Assembly (NCBI GenBank): GCA_025757745.1
Contig: CP107217.1
Coordinates: forward strand, 310,001 to 374,000
DNA length: 64,000 nt
Source of the DNA: Coriobacteriaceae bacterium
GTDB lineage: Bacteria > Actinomycetota > Coriobacteriia > Coriobacteriales > Coriobacteriaceae
Reading direction: 5' to 3'
Shown here: positions 26,801-34,638 of the stretch, in pieces
Layout: each line of letters starts with the position of its first letter
Numbering within the stretch: the stretch's first letter is position 1
Translations under genes and position numbers: made by a program
Notes under the pieces: generated by a model
Seen by the model: the letters and a program-made list of their open reading frames with translations, nothing else
What the model was told of the DNA's origin: nothing
The model's database searches: none

Positions 26801-27464
26801 GTTCCAGGACCTGGGCAGCGGCATGCGCATCGCCATGCGCGACCTGGAGATTCGCGGCGCCGGCTCGCTTATGGGCGCCGAGCAGCACGGCAACCTGTCG
26901 AGCGTGGGCTTTGACCTGTTTACGCAGATGCTGGGCCAGGCGGTGGCCGAGGCGCGCGGCGATGACGACGCCGGCGTGGAGGCGGCGAGCGTGGGCATTA
27001 ACCTGCCGGCCGACTACTTCTTGTCCGAGGAGTACCTGCCGGCGGTGGATCAGCGCGTGCTCGTGTACCGCAGGCTCGCAGCGGCCGAGGACCTGGAGAG
27101 CATCGATGAGGTGCAGGAGGAGACCGAGGCTGCGCATGGCGAGCTGCCGTTGGCGGGGCTCAACTTGTTCAACCGCGCGCGCATCCGCATTCGCGGCGAG
27201 CGTCTGGGGCTCGAGAGCGTCACGCTCAGTGGCGGTCGCATCACGTTTTTGGGCGTCGACGTGCCCAAGAAGGTGGCCTTTGAGCTTAAGACTCGCTATG
27301 GCGCGGTGAATTTCCCCAAGAGCCGCAAGCTGTCGGTACCCTACAAGGCAGGCGCCGGTGCGGGCAGCGGCCTGGGTCGCGGCCTCGACGCCAATGACGG
27401 TACCGGCCCCGTGGCCGCGGCGCTCATGCTGCTACAGCAGCTGGGTGCGAGCGACGACGACTAA
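23832..27464 (+). CDS. mfd: Transcription-repair coupling factor Mfd
   Basis: At 1210 residues this is full length. In order: UvrB-homology domains (about 1-350), a basic linker, the RNA-polymerase-interacting domain (KPGDYVVHATHGIALF), the translocase with Walker A CGDVGFGKTEVALRA, DEEQ in IIDEEQRFGV and SATPIPRT, the RecG-like TRG motif region, and the C-terminal UvrA-binding-surface domain. It displaces stalled RNA polymerase and recruits UvrA. The ATG at 23832 has GGAGG seven bases upstream. Confidence 0.97.
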   Translation: MLIHRIAAQLYTAEALQTVEAGLDAGEDVTLAVSQSGRTLMAAAQFARRPRPTVYIVSGEDAADRAVRGLAAYVGLAHVCRFPERKDYPWREQAPDDAVVAQRCEALGRIVRGDNCIMVASARALLRCVPPVESRYWESTTFAVGEEIPFDEVPQRLVGMGYTNAGAADAPGLFRVHGDTVEVFPAQEKAPVRIEFFGDEIDRIRRMVSSTGQTIGNEDSIEIFPCRELALTDEAVHNMHVALYRASQDDSKLAALLEMVDARIVTPELDRFLPVMYGQTVSPLAHVSGKALVVLSEPRSLFDDCLRAYEDIEARAGEAGVDRLDGLYVRAQQLDFGAQQRLNYVSLIRAGGAVTAELKIEQPAIAGSDNRFMTRIQEVVGKRYACVFAIPDRGARESMELTFGDEGITFEESLTAAPENTGAIGDRVRVAAADSADRAARQEAHASIRERRADALNARPLEAGAAQAAAGAAVPTISRGRVTFVDAALPQGVVVPDANFAVFSIADLNARMDANRARSRRKVDITQITFPFKPGDYVVHATHGIALFSEIARQEVGGKERDYFLLEYADGDKLYVPLEQVDRITRYVGPDGDKPRLTRLNTADWTRATNKARKNAKKLAFDLVDLYTRRSSITGIACPPDTPEQIEMEESFPYDETRDQLEAIADIKADMEAPKPMDRLLCGDVGFGKTEVALRAAFKCVDSGRQVMVLCPTTILAQQHYETFFERFAPFGLEVEVLSRFRTSAQQKRALKAFAEGTIDVLIGTHRLLSADVNPKNLGLVIIDEEQRFGVQHKEQLKNLREQIDVLTLSATPIPRTMQMATSGVRDMSLITTPPTGRRPVIVHVGEYDPDVVSAAIRLEVGRGGQVYYVSNRVKTIDDAVARVHEAAPEARVGVAHGKMSPREVEDVMIEFATKKIDVLIATTIVESGIDNATANTLIIEDSQRLGLAQLYQLKGRVGRSATQAYAYFMFPGELPLTEEATARLTALSEFQDLGSGMRIAMRDLEIRGAGSLMGAEQHGNLSSVGFDLFTQMLGQAVAEARGDDDAGVEAASVGINLPADYFLSEEYLPAVDQRVLVYRRLAAAEDLESIDEVQEETEAAHGELPLAGLNLFNRARIRIRGERLGLESVTLSGGRITFLGVDVPKKVAFELKTRYGAVNFPKSRKLSVPYKAGAGAGSGLGRGLDANDGTGPVAAALMLLQQLGASDDD

Positions 27465-27502
27465 CGGGTCGACGCTGCAAACGCCCCGTTTGGGCAATCT
27501 GG
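27465..27502. repeat. Partial copy of the GACGCTG...GGCAATCTG repeat
   Basis: GTCGACGCTGCAAACGCCCC followed by GGGCAATCTGG matches the right half of the repeats at 32091, 40560 and 40652. The hairpin half (CCGCCGTT...AACGGCGG) is missing here. It lies directly after the mfd stop codon. Confidence 0.65.
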
Positions 27503-27520
27503 CTCCATCGAAAGGAAAGC

Positions 27521-28384
27521 ATGTTCGGATACATCTATAAGAAAGATGCCGCCATGATCGCGGTTGTCCTGTGTCTTTGTCTGGGCGTGGGCAGTTTCTT
27601 CGATTATCAGATCTCGAGCGCGCTGTTCAACATCGGCAGCATGTACGGCCGCTTTATCGAGGCCGCCGGCGAGCTGCCGTTCGAACTGACGGCGAGCGTC
27701 GCGGGCGTTATGCTCGTGCGCTCGGCACGCCCCGATTCCAAGACGAGCAAGTGGCTTGCTGCGCTGGGCGTTCTGATCAACGTTGGCCTGGCCGGCTACG
27801 AGATCGTTTCGTCTCTGAAGGTTGGCGGCAAACTCATTGCCGTTCAGCTGGTGCTGACGTTTGTACTGGTTATCGCCGCCAACCTCATCGTCTATCGCCT
27901 CACGTGCACGACCGAGCCCGACGAGCTCACGCGCTGGGCGTTGATGGTGCTTGCCGTGTGGGTCGCTCAGGCCATTATTCTCAACGTGGTCGTCAAACCG
28001 TTGTGGTCGCGCCCGCGCATGCGCGTGATCGAGGTGACGCAGGGGCTCGATTTTCAGCCGTGGTGGGTGATCGGTAACCCCGACAAGTGGGCCTTTATTA
28101 CCGCCGGCGTGATCAAGGACGGCTTCAAGTCGTTTGCGAGTGGACATACGGCGCACGCGGCGATCGGTCTTATGCTCGCCGGGCTTCCCGCGGCGGCCTT
28201 TAAGGAAAAGCCCTCGCGCCGTCGCGTGGTCTTTTGGGCGGCGGCTGTGGTCGCGGCGTTCGTAGCCTTTGGGCGCATCGTGATTGGAGCACACTTTTTG
28301 AGTGACGTGAGCTGCGGCTTTGCCCTGGTGCTGGCGCTTGAGTGCCTTGCCGCGCGCATTGCCTATCCCAACGGCGTACAATAG
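27521..28384 (+). CDS. PAP2-family membrane phosphatase
   Basis: The 287-residue protein has about six membrane segments. The three PAP2 active-site motifs are present: KPLWSRPR, SFASGHTAH (in place of PSGH) and GRIVIGAHFLSD. Such enzymes dephosphorylate lipid phosphates such as undecaprenyl pyrophosphate or phosphatidic acid at the membrane face. GAAAGGAAA precedes the ATG. Substrate specificity is open. Confidence 0.88.
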   Translation: MFGYIYKKDAAMIAVVLCLCLGVGSFFDYQISSALFNIGSMYGRFIEAAGELPFELTASVAGVMLVRSARPDSKTSKWLAALGVLINVGLAGYEIVSSLKVGGKLIAVQLVLTFVLVIAANLIVYRLTCTTEPDELTRWALMVLAVWVAQAIILNVVVKPLWSRPRMRVIEVTQGLDFQPWWVIGNPDKWAFITAGVIKDGFKSFASGHTAHAAIGLMLAGLPAAAFKEKPSRRRVVFWAAAVVAAFVAFGRIVIGAHFLSDVSCGFALVLALECLAARIAYPNGVQ

Positions 28385-28429
28385 CCCCGTTTGAATCATC
28401 GGGTCCGTGCCCGACTAGAGAGGATTGCC

Positions 28430-29455
28430 ATGCTCGCGTTTAACAACGACTATTCCCACGGCGCACATCCGGCAGTGCTGCAGGCACTCGTCGACACCAA
28501 CATGGAACCGCAGCCCGGCTACGGTACCGATGCGCACACCGAGCGTGCCAAGCAGCTTATCCGCGAGGCCTGTCAGGCCCCCGATGCCGACGTGTTTTTT
28601 CTGGTGGGCGGTACGCAGACCAACGCGACGGTGATCGACATGCTGCTTGCGCCCTACGAGGGCGTCGTTGCTGCCGAGACTGGCCACGTCGCCTGTCACG
28701 AGGCGGGCGCCATCGAGTTTGGCGGCCACAAGGTACTCACCATCCCCGGCTACGAGGGCAAGATGCACGCCGAGGACCTCGAGAGCTATATCCAGGTGTT
28801 CTACGAAAACGAGAGCTACGAGCACACGGTGTTTCCGGGCGCTGTGTACGTGAGCCTATCGACCGAGTACGGCACGCTGTATTCCAAGGCCGAGCTCGCG
28901 GCGATTCATGCGGTGTGCCAGAAGCGCGAGATTCCGCTGTTTGTGGACGGCGCCCGTCTGGCCTATGCGCTGGCGGCCGATGAGTGCGACATTACCCTGC
29001 CCGAGCTGGCGCAGCTGTGCGACGTGTTCTACATCGGCGGCACCAAGTGCGGCGCTCTGTGTGGCGAGGCTGTGGTGTTTTGCGGCATGCACACCCCGGC
29101 GCATCCCATTCCGCGTATTAAGCAGCACGGCGCGCTGCTTGCCAAGGGCCGCCTGACGGGTGTGCAGTTCGAGGCCCTTTTTACCGATGGCCTGTATTTT
29201 GAGATTGGTCGCCAGGCGATTGAGACCGCTCAGGCGCTGCGTCGCGTGCTGCACGAGCGCGGCTACCAGTTCTTCTTGGAGACGCCGACCAACCAGCAGT
29301 TTGTGATTCTGCCCAACGAGGACATGGCCCGCATTCGCGAGCATGCGGCGATCGAGTACTGGGAAAAGTACGACGATACTCACACGGTGGTGCGCTTTTG
29401 CACCAGCTGGGCCACGACGCAGGAGGATATCGACGCGTTGGCGGCTGTCCTGTAG
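28430..29455 (+). CDS. Low-specificity threonine aldolase-like PLP enzyme
   Basis: The 341-residue protein begins FNNDYSHGAHPAVL and has the PLP lysine in YIGGTKCGALCGE, both typical of the beta-eliminating lyase/threonine aldolase family (fold type I). It would cleave threonine or allo-threonine to glycine and acetaldehyde. The ATG at 28430 has AGAGAGGA upstream. It is followed by a terminator. Confidence 0.88.
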   Translation: MLAFNNDYSHGAHPAVLQALVDTNMEPQPGYGTDAHTERAKQLIREACQAPDADVFFLVGGTQTNATVIDMLLAPYEGVVAAETGHVACHEAGAIEFGGHKVLTIPGYEGKMHAEDLESYIQVFYENESYEHTVFPGAVYVSLSTEYGTLYSKAELAAIHAVCQKREIPLFVDGARLAYALAADECDITLPELAQLCDVFYIGGTKCGALCGEAVVFCGMHTPAHPIPRIKQHGALLAKGRLTGVQFEALFTDGLYFEIGRQAIETAQALRRVLHERGYQFFLETPTNQQFVILPNEDMARIREHAAIEYWEKYDDTHTVVRFCTSWATTQEDIDALAAVL

Positions 29456-29473
29456 CCTGATGTAATGACAAGG

Positions 29474-29516
29474 GGCCGCCCTGCGCCTGAGCTTGGCGCA
29501 GGGCGGCCTTTGCTTT
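29474..29516 (+). terminator. Terminator after the aldolase gene
   Basis: A perfect 14-bp stem GGCCGCCCTGCGCC/GGCGCAGGGCGGCC with a 7-base loop, followed by TTTGCTTTT. Confidence 0.9.
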
Positions 29517-29532
29517 TGGGGAGAAGGGTTGT

Positions 29533-30114
29533 ATGACCGAGATGTCCGAGCCGACGATTCGCCTGGCGACGCCCGATGATGCGCCGGCGTTGCTTGCCAT
29601 CTATGAGCCGTATGTGCGCCAGACGGCGATTACCTGCGAATACGAGGTGCCGAGCGTTGAGGAGTTCGCTGGGCGCATCGAGCGTACGCTCAAGCGCTAT
29701 CCATATTTGGTGATGGAGTTGGACGGGCGTCCGGTAGGCTATGCCTACGTGAGTTCGCTTAACAGCCGCGAGGCGTACGACTGGTCGGTCGAGACATCGA
29801 TCTACCTGGCGCGCGATGTGCGCCACGGCGGGCTGGGCCGCAAGCTGCACGACGCGCTCAAGCAATGTCTGATCGCGATGGGCATCACCAACATGTGCGC
29901 GCTCATTGCCGTGCCGCACGACAAGGACGACGAGTACCTGACGCACAACAGCCAGGATTTCCATGCCCATATGGGATATCGCCTGGTGGGCGCCTTCGAC
30001 CGCTGCGCCCAAAAGTTCGGCCGCTGGTACGACATGTGCTGGATGGAGCTGGTCCTGGCCGAGCGCGTCCCTAACCAACCTAAGCCAACCTGGTTCCCCG
30101 ACCTCCTCGCCTAA
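29533..30114 (+). CDS. GNAT acetyltransferase, phosphinothricin acetyltransferase-like
   Basis: The 193-residue protein has the PAT-type GNAT layout: IRLATPDDAPALLAIYEPYV at the start, GYAYVS, the acetyl-CoA loop VRHGGLGRKLHDAL and a conserved NSQDFHAHMGYRLVGAF near the end. It should transfer an acetyl group to a small amine; related proteins act on methionine sulfone-like compounds or amino acids. It converges on the GntR gene, with a shared two-way terminator between. Confidence 0.85.
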   Translation: MTEMSEPTIRLATPDDAPALLAIYEPYVRQTAITCEYEVPSVEEFAGRIERTLKRYPYLVMELDGRPVGYAYVSSLNSREAYDWSVETSIYLARDVRHGGLGRKLHDALKQCLIAMGITNMCALIAVPHDKDDEYLTHNSQDFHAHMGYRLVGAFDRCAQKFGRWYDMCWMELVLAERVPNQPKPTWFPDLLA

Positions 30115-30153
30115 AACCACCACAAAGGTGCCTGTCCCCTTTGTGGTGGTTTT
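30113..30153. terminator. Two-way terminator between convergent genes
   Basis: A perfect 16-bp stem (AAAACCACCACAAAGG paired with CCTTTGTGGTGGTTTT) with loop TGCCTGTCC, T-runs on both strands. It serves the acetyltransferase and the GntR gene. The GCCTGTCCC core recurs in other repeats of the window. Confidence 0.85.
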
Positions 30154-30161
30154 GGTGTTGG

Positions 30162-30884
30162 TTAGCCGATGGGTTCGGTGTATTTGGCACGGTCGGTGCG
30201 TTGGATGCGCTTGGAGACATGGAGCGGGCGGCCGTCGGTGTCGTAGACGTAGTCGGTGATCAGGATCAGCGCCTGCCCGCGCTCAACGTTGAGCAAAAAC
30301 GCCTCGTTTTGCGAGGCATAGCACACCTCAAAGGTCTTATGCCCCTGTGCCGGCGCGCGATGGAACTCCTGTCGTAGCGTGGCGTAGAGTGAACCGTTGA
30401 TATCGCGATCGATGAGCGTCTCGAAGCTTGGCGGCAGGTAGGTGGTCTCCAGGCACAGCGGCGCGTCGTCCAGATAGCGCAGGCGGACAAGTTTGACGAG
30501 CTTGCTGCCCACGGCGGCGTCAAAGAACTTAGCTATGCTGCCGGCCGCCTTGGCAAAGCCCGAGTCCACGGTGCGCGTGGTGGGCTTCATGCCCTGGCCT
30601 TCGACCTGCTTGGTATAGCTCGAAAACACTAGGTTGTTCTCGTGGAGCGCGGGCGTGTCGGCCACAAAGGCGCCGCGCCCGCGCTCGGTACGAATTAGGC
30701 CCTCATCAACGAGCACCTTAAGGGCGTGGCGCACGGTGCTGCGCGACAGGCCCGATTCGTCCATGAGTTCCATCTCGGACGGCAGCTTGTCTCCGCGCGC
30801 GTAGGTGCCGGCGGCGATGCGGTCGCGCAGCATGTCCGCCAAACGCTCGTATTGGCTCAGTTTCTTTTTAGACGAAGCGTTCAT
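30162..30884 (-). CDS. GntR/UTRA regulator 1 (divergent from SIS gene 1)
   Basis: The 240-residue protein has an N-terminal winged helix (LPSEMELMDESGLSRSTVRHAL, split over about residues 35-58) and a UTRA effector domain. HutC-subfamily members bind sugar phosphates or amino-acid derivatives. It is divergent from a SIS-domain enzyme, and the 205-bp gap holds repeated TGTAT-containing sites, so it most likely represses that enzyme and itself until the substrate (possibly a glycated amine phosphate) appears. The ribosome site before the ATG is weak. Confidence 0.88.
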   Translation of the reverse strand: MNASSKKKLSQYERLADMLRDRIAAGTYARGDKLPSEMELMDESGLSRSTVRHALKVLVDEGLIRTERGRGAFVADTPALHENNLVFSSYTKQVEGQGMKPTTRTVDSGFAKAAGSIAKFFDAAVGSKLVKLVRLRYLDDAPLCLETTYLPPSFETLIDRDINGSLYATLRQEFHRAPAQGHKTFEVCYASQNEAFLLNVERGQALILITDYVYDTDGRPLHVSKRIQRTDRAKYTEPIG

Positions 30885-30901
30885 GCGATCAACCTGTATC
30901 T

Positions 30902-31051
30902 AACTTGTATGCGTATCTAATCAAGCATGTATTCAATACAACAACAAAACCGCTGGTAGCTAGTTATCGAAAACCGCATCAGCAAAATTTCTAAGACAAA
31001 TATAGCATACAACTAGTCGACATAACCAAAACATGTATGTAACTTGTATGC
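30902..31051. promoter_or_regulatory. Probable operators for GntR regulator 1
   Basis: AACTTGTATGC occurs at 30902-30912 and again at 31041-31051; the related inverted GCATACAACT is at 31005-31014, and a 13-bp perfect palindrome TGTATTCAATACA is at 30928-30940. Repeated TGTAT half-sites between a GntR gene and its divergent neighbour are the usual arrangement of HutC-type operators. Confidence 0.6.
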
Positions 31052-31089
31052 CATCGAGAGCATCAAACGAGAAGAAAGGCTGATGCACG

Positions 31090-32082
31090 ATGACTACTCA
31101 GGAACAGGTTAAGGATGTCGTCTCCCAGGTTTTGGCTGACAAGGCAGACAAGGGCGGCATCAAGCGCGTCGTGTGGATTGGCGCTGGCGGATCCAACGGC
31201 GGCAACTATCCTGCCCAGTACTTTATGGAGCACGAGGCCACGCAGGTCGCGAGCTCCAGCTACACCAGCAACGAGTTCGTGCACGCCACCCCGGCCTACG
31301 TCAACGAGAACACCCTGGCCGTCGTCGTGTCCATGCGCGGCACCAAGGAGACCATCGTCGCCGCCCAGGTCGCCAAGGACCACGGCGCCAGCACCATCGC
31401 CATCTATGTTGACGAGTCCGGCCTCACCGAGGTCTGCGACTACAAGATCCAGTACGACAGCCTGGCCGTCGACGAGTCCTGCATGGGCCGCACCAACTCC
31501 GCCGTCGTGACCATGATCGCCATGGAGCTCACGCAGCAGACCGAGGGCTATGCCGAGTACGAGACCGCTATGGCCGCGTTCGACTTGGTCGACCCTATCT
31601 ATCGCAAGGCCGTCGAGTACACTCGTCCGCTCGCTGCCAAGTGGGCCGAGCAGAACGCCGACAAGCCCTGCATCAACGTCATGGCTCAGGGCCCGCTCTT
31701 TGGTGCCGCCTACGTCTTTAGCATCTGCAACGTGCAGGAGATGCTGCAGATCGACTCCTGCACCATCAACACCTGCGACTTCTTCCACGGCCCCTTCGAG
31801 ATTCTGGACAAGCGCACCTCGCTGTTCCAGCTCATCAGCGTCGGCCGCAGCCGCTGCAACGACGAGCGCGGCATCCGCTTCGTCAACCAGTACGGTGGCG
31901 AGCGCGTCTATCAGCTCGACGCCAAGGAGCTCGGCCTCAACGACATCAAGGATAGCGTGAGCGAGTACTTCAACCACCTGATCTTTGCGCCGATCCTTAA
32001 CAACGTGTACATGCGCGCGCTCTCTGCCGTCACCCACAAGGACTACATGACGCGTCGCTACATGTGGAAGCTGGATTACTAG
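31090..32082 (+). CDS. SIS-domain deglycase-like enzyme 1
   Basis: The 330-residue protein has two SIS (sugar isomerase) domains: VVWIGAGGSNGGN and VVVSMRGTKET in the first, CDFFHGPFEI in the second, and a C-terminal RRYMWKLDY. This layout is that of the fructoselysine-6-phosphate deglycase (FrlB/GfrF) and AgaS group, which split or isomerise phosphorylated amino sugars. The AAGAAAGG site fits the ATG. It is regulated by the divergent GntR gene and is paralogous to the enzymes at 36481 and 43799. The precise substrate is inferred only. Confidence 0.8.
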   Translation: MTTQEQVKDVVSQVLADKADKGGIKRVVWIGAGGSNGGNYPAQYFMEHEATQVASSSYTSNEFVHATPAYVNENTLAVVVSMRGTKETIVAAQVAKDHGASTIAIYVDESGLTEVCDYKIQYDSLAVDESCMGRTNSAVVTMIAMELTQQTEGYAEYETAMAAFDLVDPIYRKAVEYTRPLAAKWAEQNADKPCINVMAQGPLFGAAYVFSICNVQEMLQIDSCTINTCDFFHGPFEILDKRTSLFQLISVGRSRCNDERGIRFVNQYGGERVYQLDAKELGLNDIKDSVSEYFNHLIFAPILNNVYMRALSAVTHKDYMTRRYMWKLDY

Positions 32083-32090
32083 GGGATATT

Positions 32091-32156
32091 GGTTCCGCCG
32101 TTCTACCGAACGGCGGACCGGCCGACGCTGCGCACCCGGCATTTGGCCAATCTGCC
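32091..32156. repeat. Repeat: CCGCCGTT hairpin plus GACGCTG/GGCAATCTG block
   Basis: GGTTCCGCCGTTC and GAACGGCGGACC form a hairpin, followed by GGCCGACGCTG and later GGCCAATCTGCC. The same unit occurs at 40560-40624 and 40652-40715 and in part at 27465. Here it starts 9 bases after the stop codon of SIS gene 1. Confidence 0.8.
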
Positions 32157-32166
32157 GTTCAATTTC

Positions 32167-32197
32167 AAAGGCGCGACCAGAAGGTCAGCGCCTTTTC
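32167..32197 (+). terminator. Terminator after SIS gene 1
   Basis: AAAGGCGC pairs with GCGCCTTTT around ACCAGAAGGT. The same GACCAGAAGGT core occurs at 40643-40653 between two tandem repeats. Confidence 0.7.
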
Positions 32198-32413
32198 ATT
32201 TCACGGCACCTTGGCTCAAATGACGGGCGCTCGCTGACATTGCCAAAACGTCGGCGTTGCCGTGGTTGGCACTTGGGGACGTTTCTTTTGTGCTGGCACT
32301 TGGGGACACTCCTGGGAATCATTTCCTCGTTCGCCGATTTGTGTCTTGAAAAATGTATATAACGACTATAACGTAGTGTGAAACATATTGGAAACAATAC
32401 CGAGGAGGCTGCG
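32198..32413. promoter_or_regulatory. DMT permease upstream region with TATAACG sites
   Basis: TATAACG occurs twice, at 32358-32364 and 32367-32373, nine bases apart. Its reverse complement with flanking base, ACGTTATA, is shared with the PTS promoter (33643-33650) and the GntR regulator 2 promoter (39786-39793). Two copies of GGCACTTGGGGAC (32268 and 32295) are further upstream. Confidence 0.5.
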
Positions 32414-33496
32414 TTGAAGAAAAGCAATCTGGGCTATGTGCTGGTGCTGGTCGCCGCGCTTATGTGGGGCAGCATCGGAATCTTTGTAAACGGCATCTCG
32501 GCCATGGGCGTCTCGTCCCAGAGCATGGCTGCCTTTCGCTTGTTGGTCGGAGCGCTTATCTTGGCGCCGGTCCTGATGTTTATGGGCTGCCGTCCGGGTG
32601 AGGGGTCTACCGTGGCTCAGGGTCCGCTGGCCCTGTTCAAGGCAAGCCCTAAAGAGCTTGTTCCCTGCGCGCTTGTCGGTATCGTCGGTTTGGCCGCCGC
32701 CAACACCTGCTATTACGAGTGCATGGGCGAGGTGGGCATGTCCACGGCCTCGGTGCTGCTCTACACCTCGCCGGTGTTTGGCGTCATGCTCGGTCGCGTG
32801 CTTTATCGCGAGGACGTGACCCCCAACAAGCTCGTTGCCATTGTCTTCAACATCGTTGGCTGCGTGCTTGCAGTGACCAATGGCGACCTTTCCGGTTTTC
32901 ATTTTTCGGTTTGGGGCGTCACGTCGGGCGTGATTGCGGGCCTTTGCGGTGCGTCGCTCGCGGTGTTTAGCCGGATAGCAACTAAGACGGTCCACCCGCT
33001 GGCTGTCACGTTTTGGGGCTTTGTTTTTGGCGGTGCGGTTATGGCAGCTATCGCGGCTCCGTGGCCGGATGTCGCCGCGGCGATGTCGCCACAGCTGCTG
33101 CTGCTGTTCCTTGGCTTTGGACTCATCCCCACAGCCGTGGCTTACATCTTATATATGCAGGGTCTGTCCATGGGGCTCGAGACATCGAAAGTTCCCGTCG
33201 TAATGTCTTTCGAGACGGTCGTCACCGTACTGGTGGGCATTGGTGTCTATGCCGAGCCCGCCGGCGCGATCAAGGTTCTGGGCATTGTGCTGGTGCTCGC
33301 GTCCATCCTGATCATGAATACCGACTTCTCCAAGCTGCGCAACAGCGTGTTTGTCGGTCATGTCGTTGAGAGCATGACCTTTAAGCCCAACGCGTGGTGG
33401 ACGGAGAAATCGCAGGACATGGATCTGTTTAAGGAACGCACTGGCATCGCGCTGGAGCCCACCGTGCAGGAAAGCCCCTGGTACTTCGTGCGATAG
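32414..33496 (+). CDS. EamA/DMT-family permease with C-terminal extension
   Basis: The 360-residue protein has ten membrane segments of the EamA type (LAALMWGSIGIFV near the start; a second repeat near 160-295), then about 55 extra soluble residues with FKPNAWWTEK and ending in SPWYFVR. The TTG at 32414 is chosen because GAGGAGG lies 5 bases before it; the GTG at 32378 lies before this site. DMT carriers often export amino acids or other metabolites. Its place between the first SIS gene and the PTS operon, and a promoter motif shared with the PTS, suggest handling of a product of that pathway, for example the freed amino acid. Confidence 0.8.
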   Translation: MKKSNLGYVLVLVAALMWGSIGIFVNGISAMGVSSQSMAAFRLLVGALILAPVLMFMGCRPGEGSTVAQGPLALFKASPKELVPCALVGIVGLAAANTCYYECMGEVGMSTASVLLYTSPVFGVMLGRVLYREDVTPNKLVAIVFNIVGCVLAVTNGDLSGFHFSVWGVTSGVIAGLCGASLAVFSRIATKTVHPLAVTFWGFVFGGAVMAAIAAPWPDVAAAMSPQLLLLFLGFGLIPTAVAYILYMQGLSMGLETSKVPVVMSFETVVTVLVGIGVYAEPAGAIKVLGIVLVLASILIMNTDFSKLRNSVFVGHVVESMTFKPNAWWTEKSQDMDLFKERTGIALEPTVQESPWYFVR

Positions 33497-33629
33497 GGGA
33501 TTGGCGAGGCGTCTGATCGGGCGTCGCCAAGGCAGCGCCGACCTACCCTGCACCAACGTTTCGATCGCGTTAAACCCGTCAACGGTCGATTTTCACCCGC
33601 GAACGGTCTTTATACTAATTAGCAATATA

Positions 33630-33660
33630 AGCAACGTATAAGACGTTATAATGACCATAA
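33630..33660 (+). promoter_or_regulatory. PTS operon promoter/operator
   Basis: TATAAT (33647-33652) is a good -10 hexamer and overlaps AGACGTTATA (33641-33650), a ten-base sequence repeated exactly in front of GntR regulator 2 (39784-39793). CATAACG follows as an inverted half-site. Binding here would block RNA polymerase. Confidence 0.55.
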
Positions 33661-33678
33661 CGAAAAGGAGGAGGCAAG

Positions 33679-34602
33679 ATGAATCAGATCATTCTCGCAT
33701 CTCATGGCGGCCTGGCCGCAGGCGCCAAAGACACGCTCGAGATGGTTCTCGGCGACGTGTCGAACGTCCACGTCGTGTCGCTTGCTCGTGACGACAAGGA
33801 GCCCATCACCAATAAGGTGGACGCCATGATCGCCACGTTCAACGCGGACGACACCGTCTATGTGCTGACCGATATGCTCGGCAGCTCGGTCAACAACAAC
33901 ATGGTCGAGCTTTCCAAGAACGGCACGAAGTTCACGGTTGTCAGCGGTTTCAACATCCCGCTGGCGCTCACGCTCGCTATGAGCCCCGTTCCCGTCAAGG
34001 GCGCCGAGCTCGCGGCCCTCATCAATGAGGCCCGCACCGGTCTGACCAACCCCAACGCACCGGTCGAGGCCGCCGCGGCTCCCGCCAAGAAGGCCAAGGC
34101 GTCCCGTCACAGCTCCGGTCCCGCCAAGATCGTCCTCGCACGTCTTGACTACCGTCTGCTGCACGGCCAGGTCGTCTTTACTTGGACCACCAAGGTTCAG
34201 GCCGAGCGCATCATCGTCGTCGACAACGCTGCCGCCAACGATGACATCAAGAAGGGCGCTCTTAAGCTGGCCAAGCCCCAGGGCGTGCGCCTGAACGTCT
34301 TCACCGTCGAGCGTGCCCTCGCCAAGATGGATAAGCTCAACACCCTCGGCGAGCGCGTCATGTTCGTCTTTGGCAACACTGCCGAGATGCTGCAGTTCTG
34401 TCAGGGCTACAAGCTCGACGCCATCAACCTGGGCGCCACCGCCAACCACGACGGTGCCGATCAGGTCGGCGGCAAGGACAGCTCCGTCTTCCTCGACGCC
34501 ACTCAGAAGGCCGACGTCAACCAGCTGCTCGACATGGGCATCAAGCTCTATGTCCAGCAGACCCCTACGTATCAGAGCGTCGACATCGACGCCAAGCTGT
34601 AA
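33679..34602 (+). CDS. Mannose-family PTS component IIAB
   Basis: The 307-residue protein fuses an EIIA-Man domain (about 1-130; ILASHGGLAAG with phosphorylated His9) and an EIIB-Man domain (about 148-307; LARLDYRLLHGQV with phosphorylated His162) through an Ala/Lys-rich linker. It passes phosphate from HPr to the incoming sugar compound. AAAGGAGGAGG precedes the ATG. The order IIAB-IIC-IID-SIS parallels the Salmonella gfr operon for glucoselysine, so a glycated amino acid rather than mannose is a plausible substrate. Confidence 0.92.
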   Translation: MNQIILASHGGLAAGAKDTLEMVLGDVSNVHVVSLARDDKEPITNKVDAMIATFNADDTVYVLTDMLGSSVNNNMVELSKNGTKFTVVSGFNIPLALTLAMSPVPVKGAELAALINEARTGLTNPNAPVEAAAAPAKKAKASRHSSGPAKIVLARLDYRLLHGQVVFTWTTKVQAERIIVVDNAAANDDIKKGALKLAKPQGVRLNVFTVERALAKMDKLNTLGERVMFVFGNTAEMLQFCQGYKLDAINLGATANHDGADQVGGKDSSVFLDATQKADVNQLLDMGIKLYVQQTPTYQSVDIDAKL

Positions 34603-34638
34603 TCAACCAGGCTTTTGCCTGACTGAAAGGAGAAGGGT

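Noticed and set aside
30902..31051. CRISPR-like array from repeated AACTTGTATGC
   Set aside because: Repeats are short, irregularly spaced and partly inverted; operator sites explain them better. No CRISPR array was found in the window.
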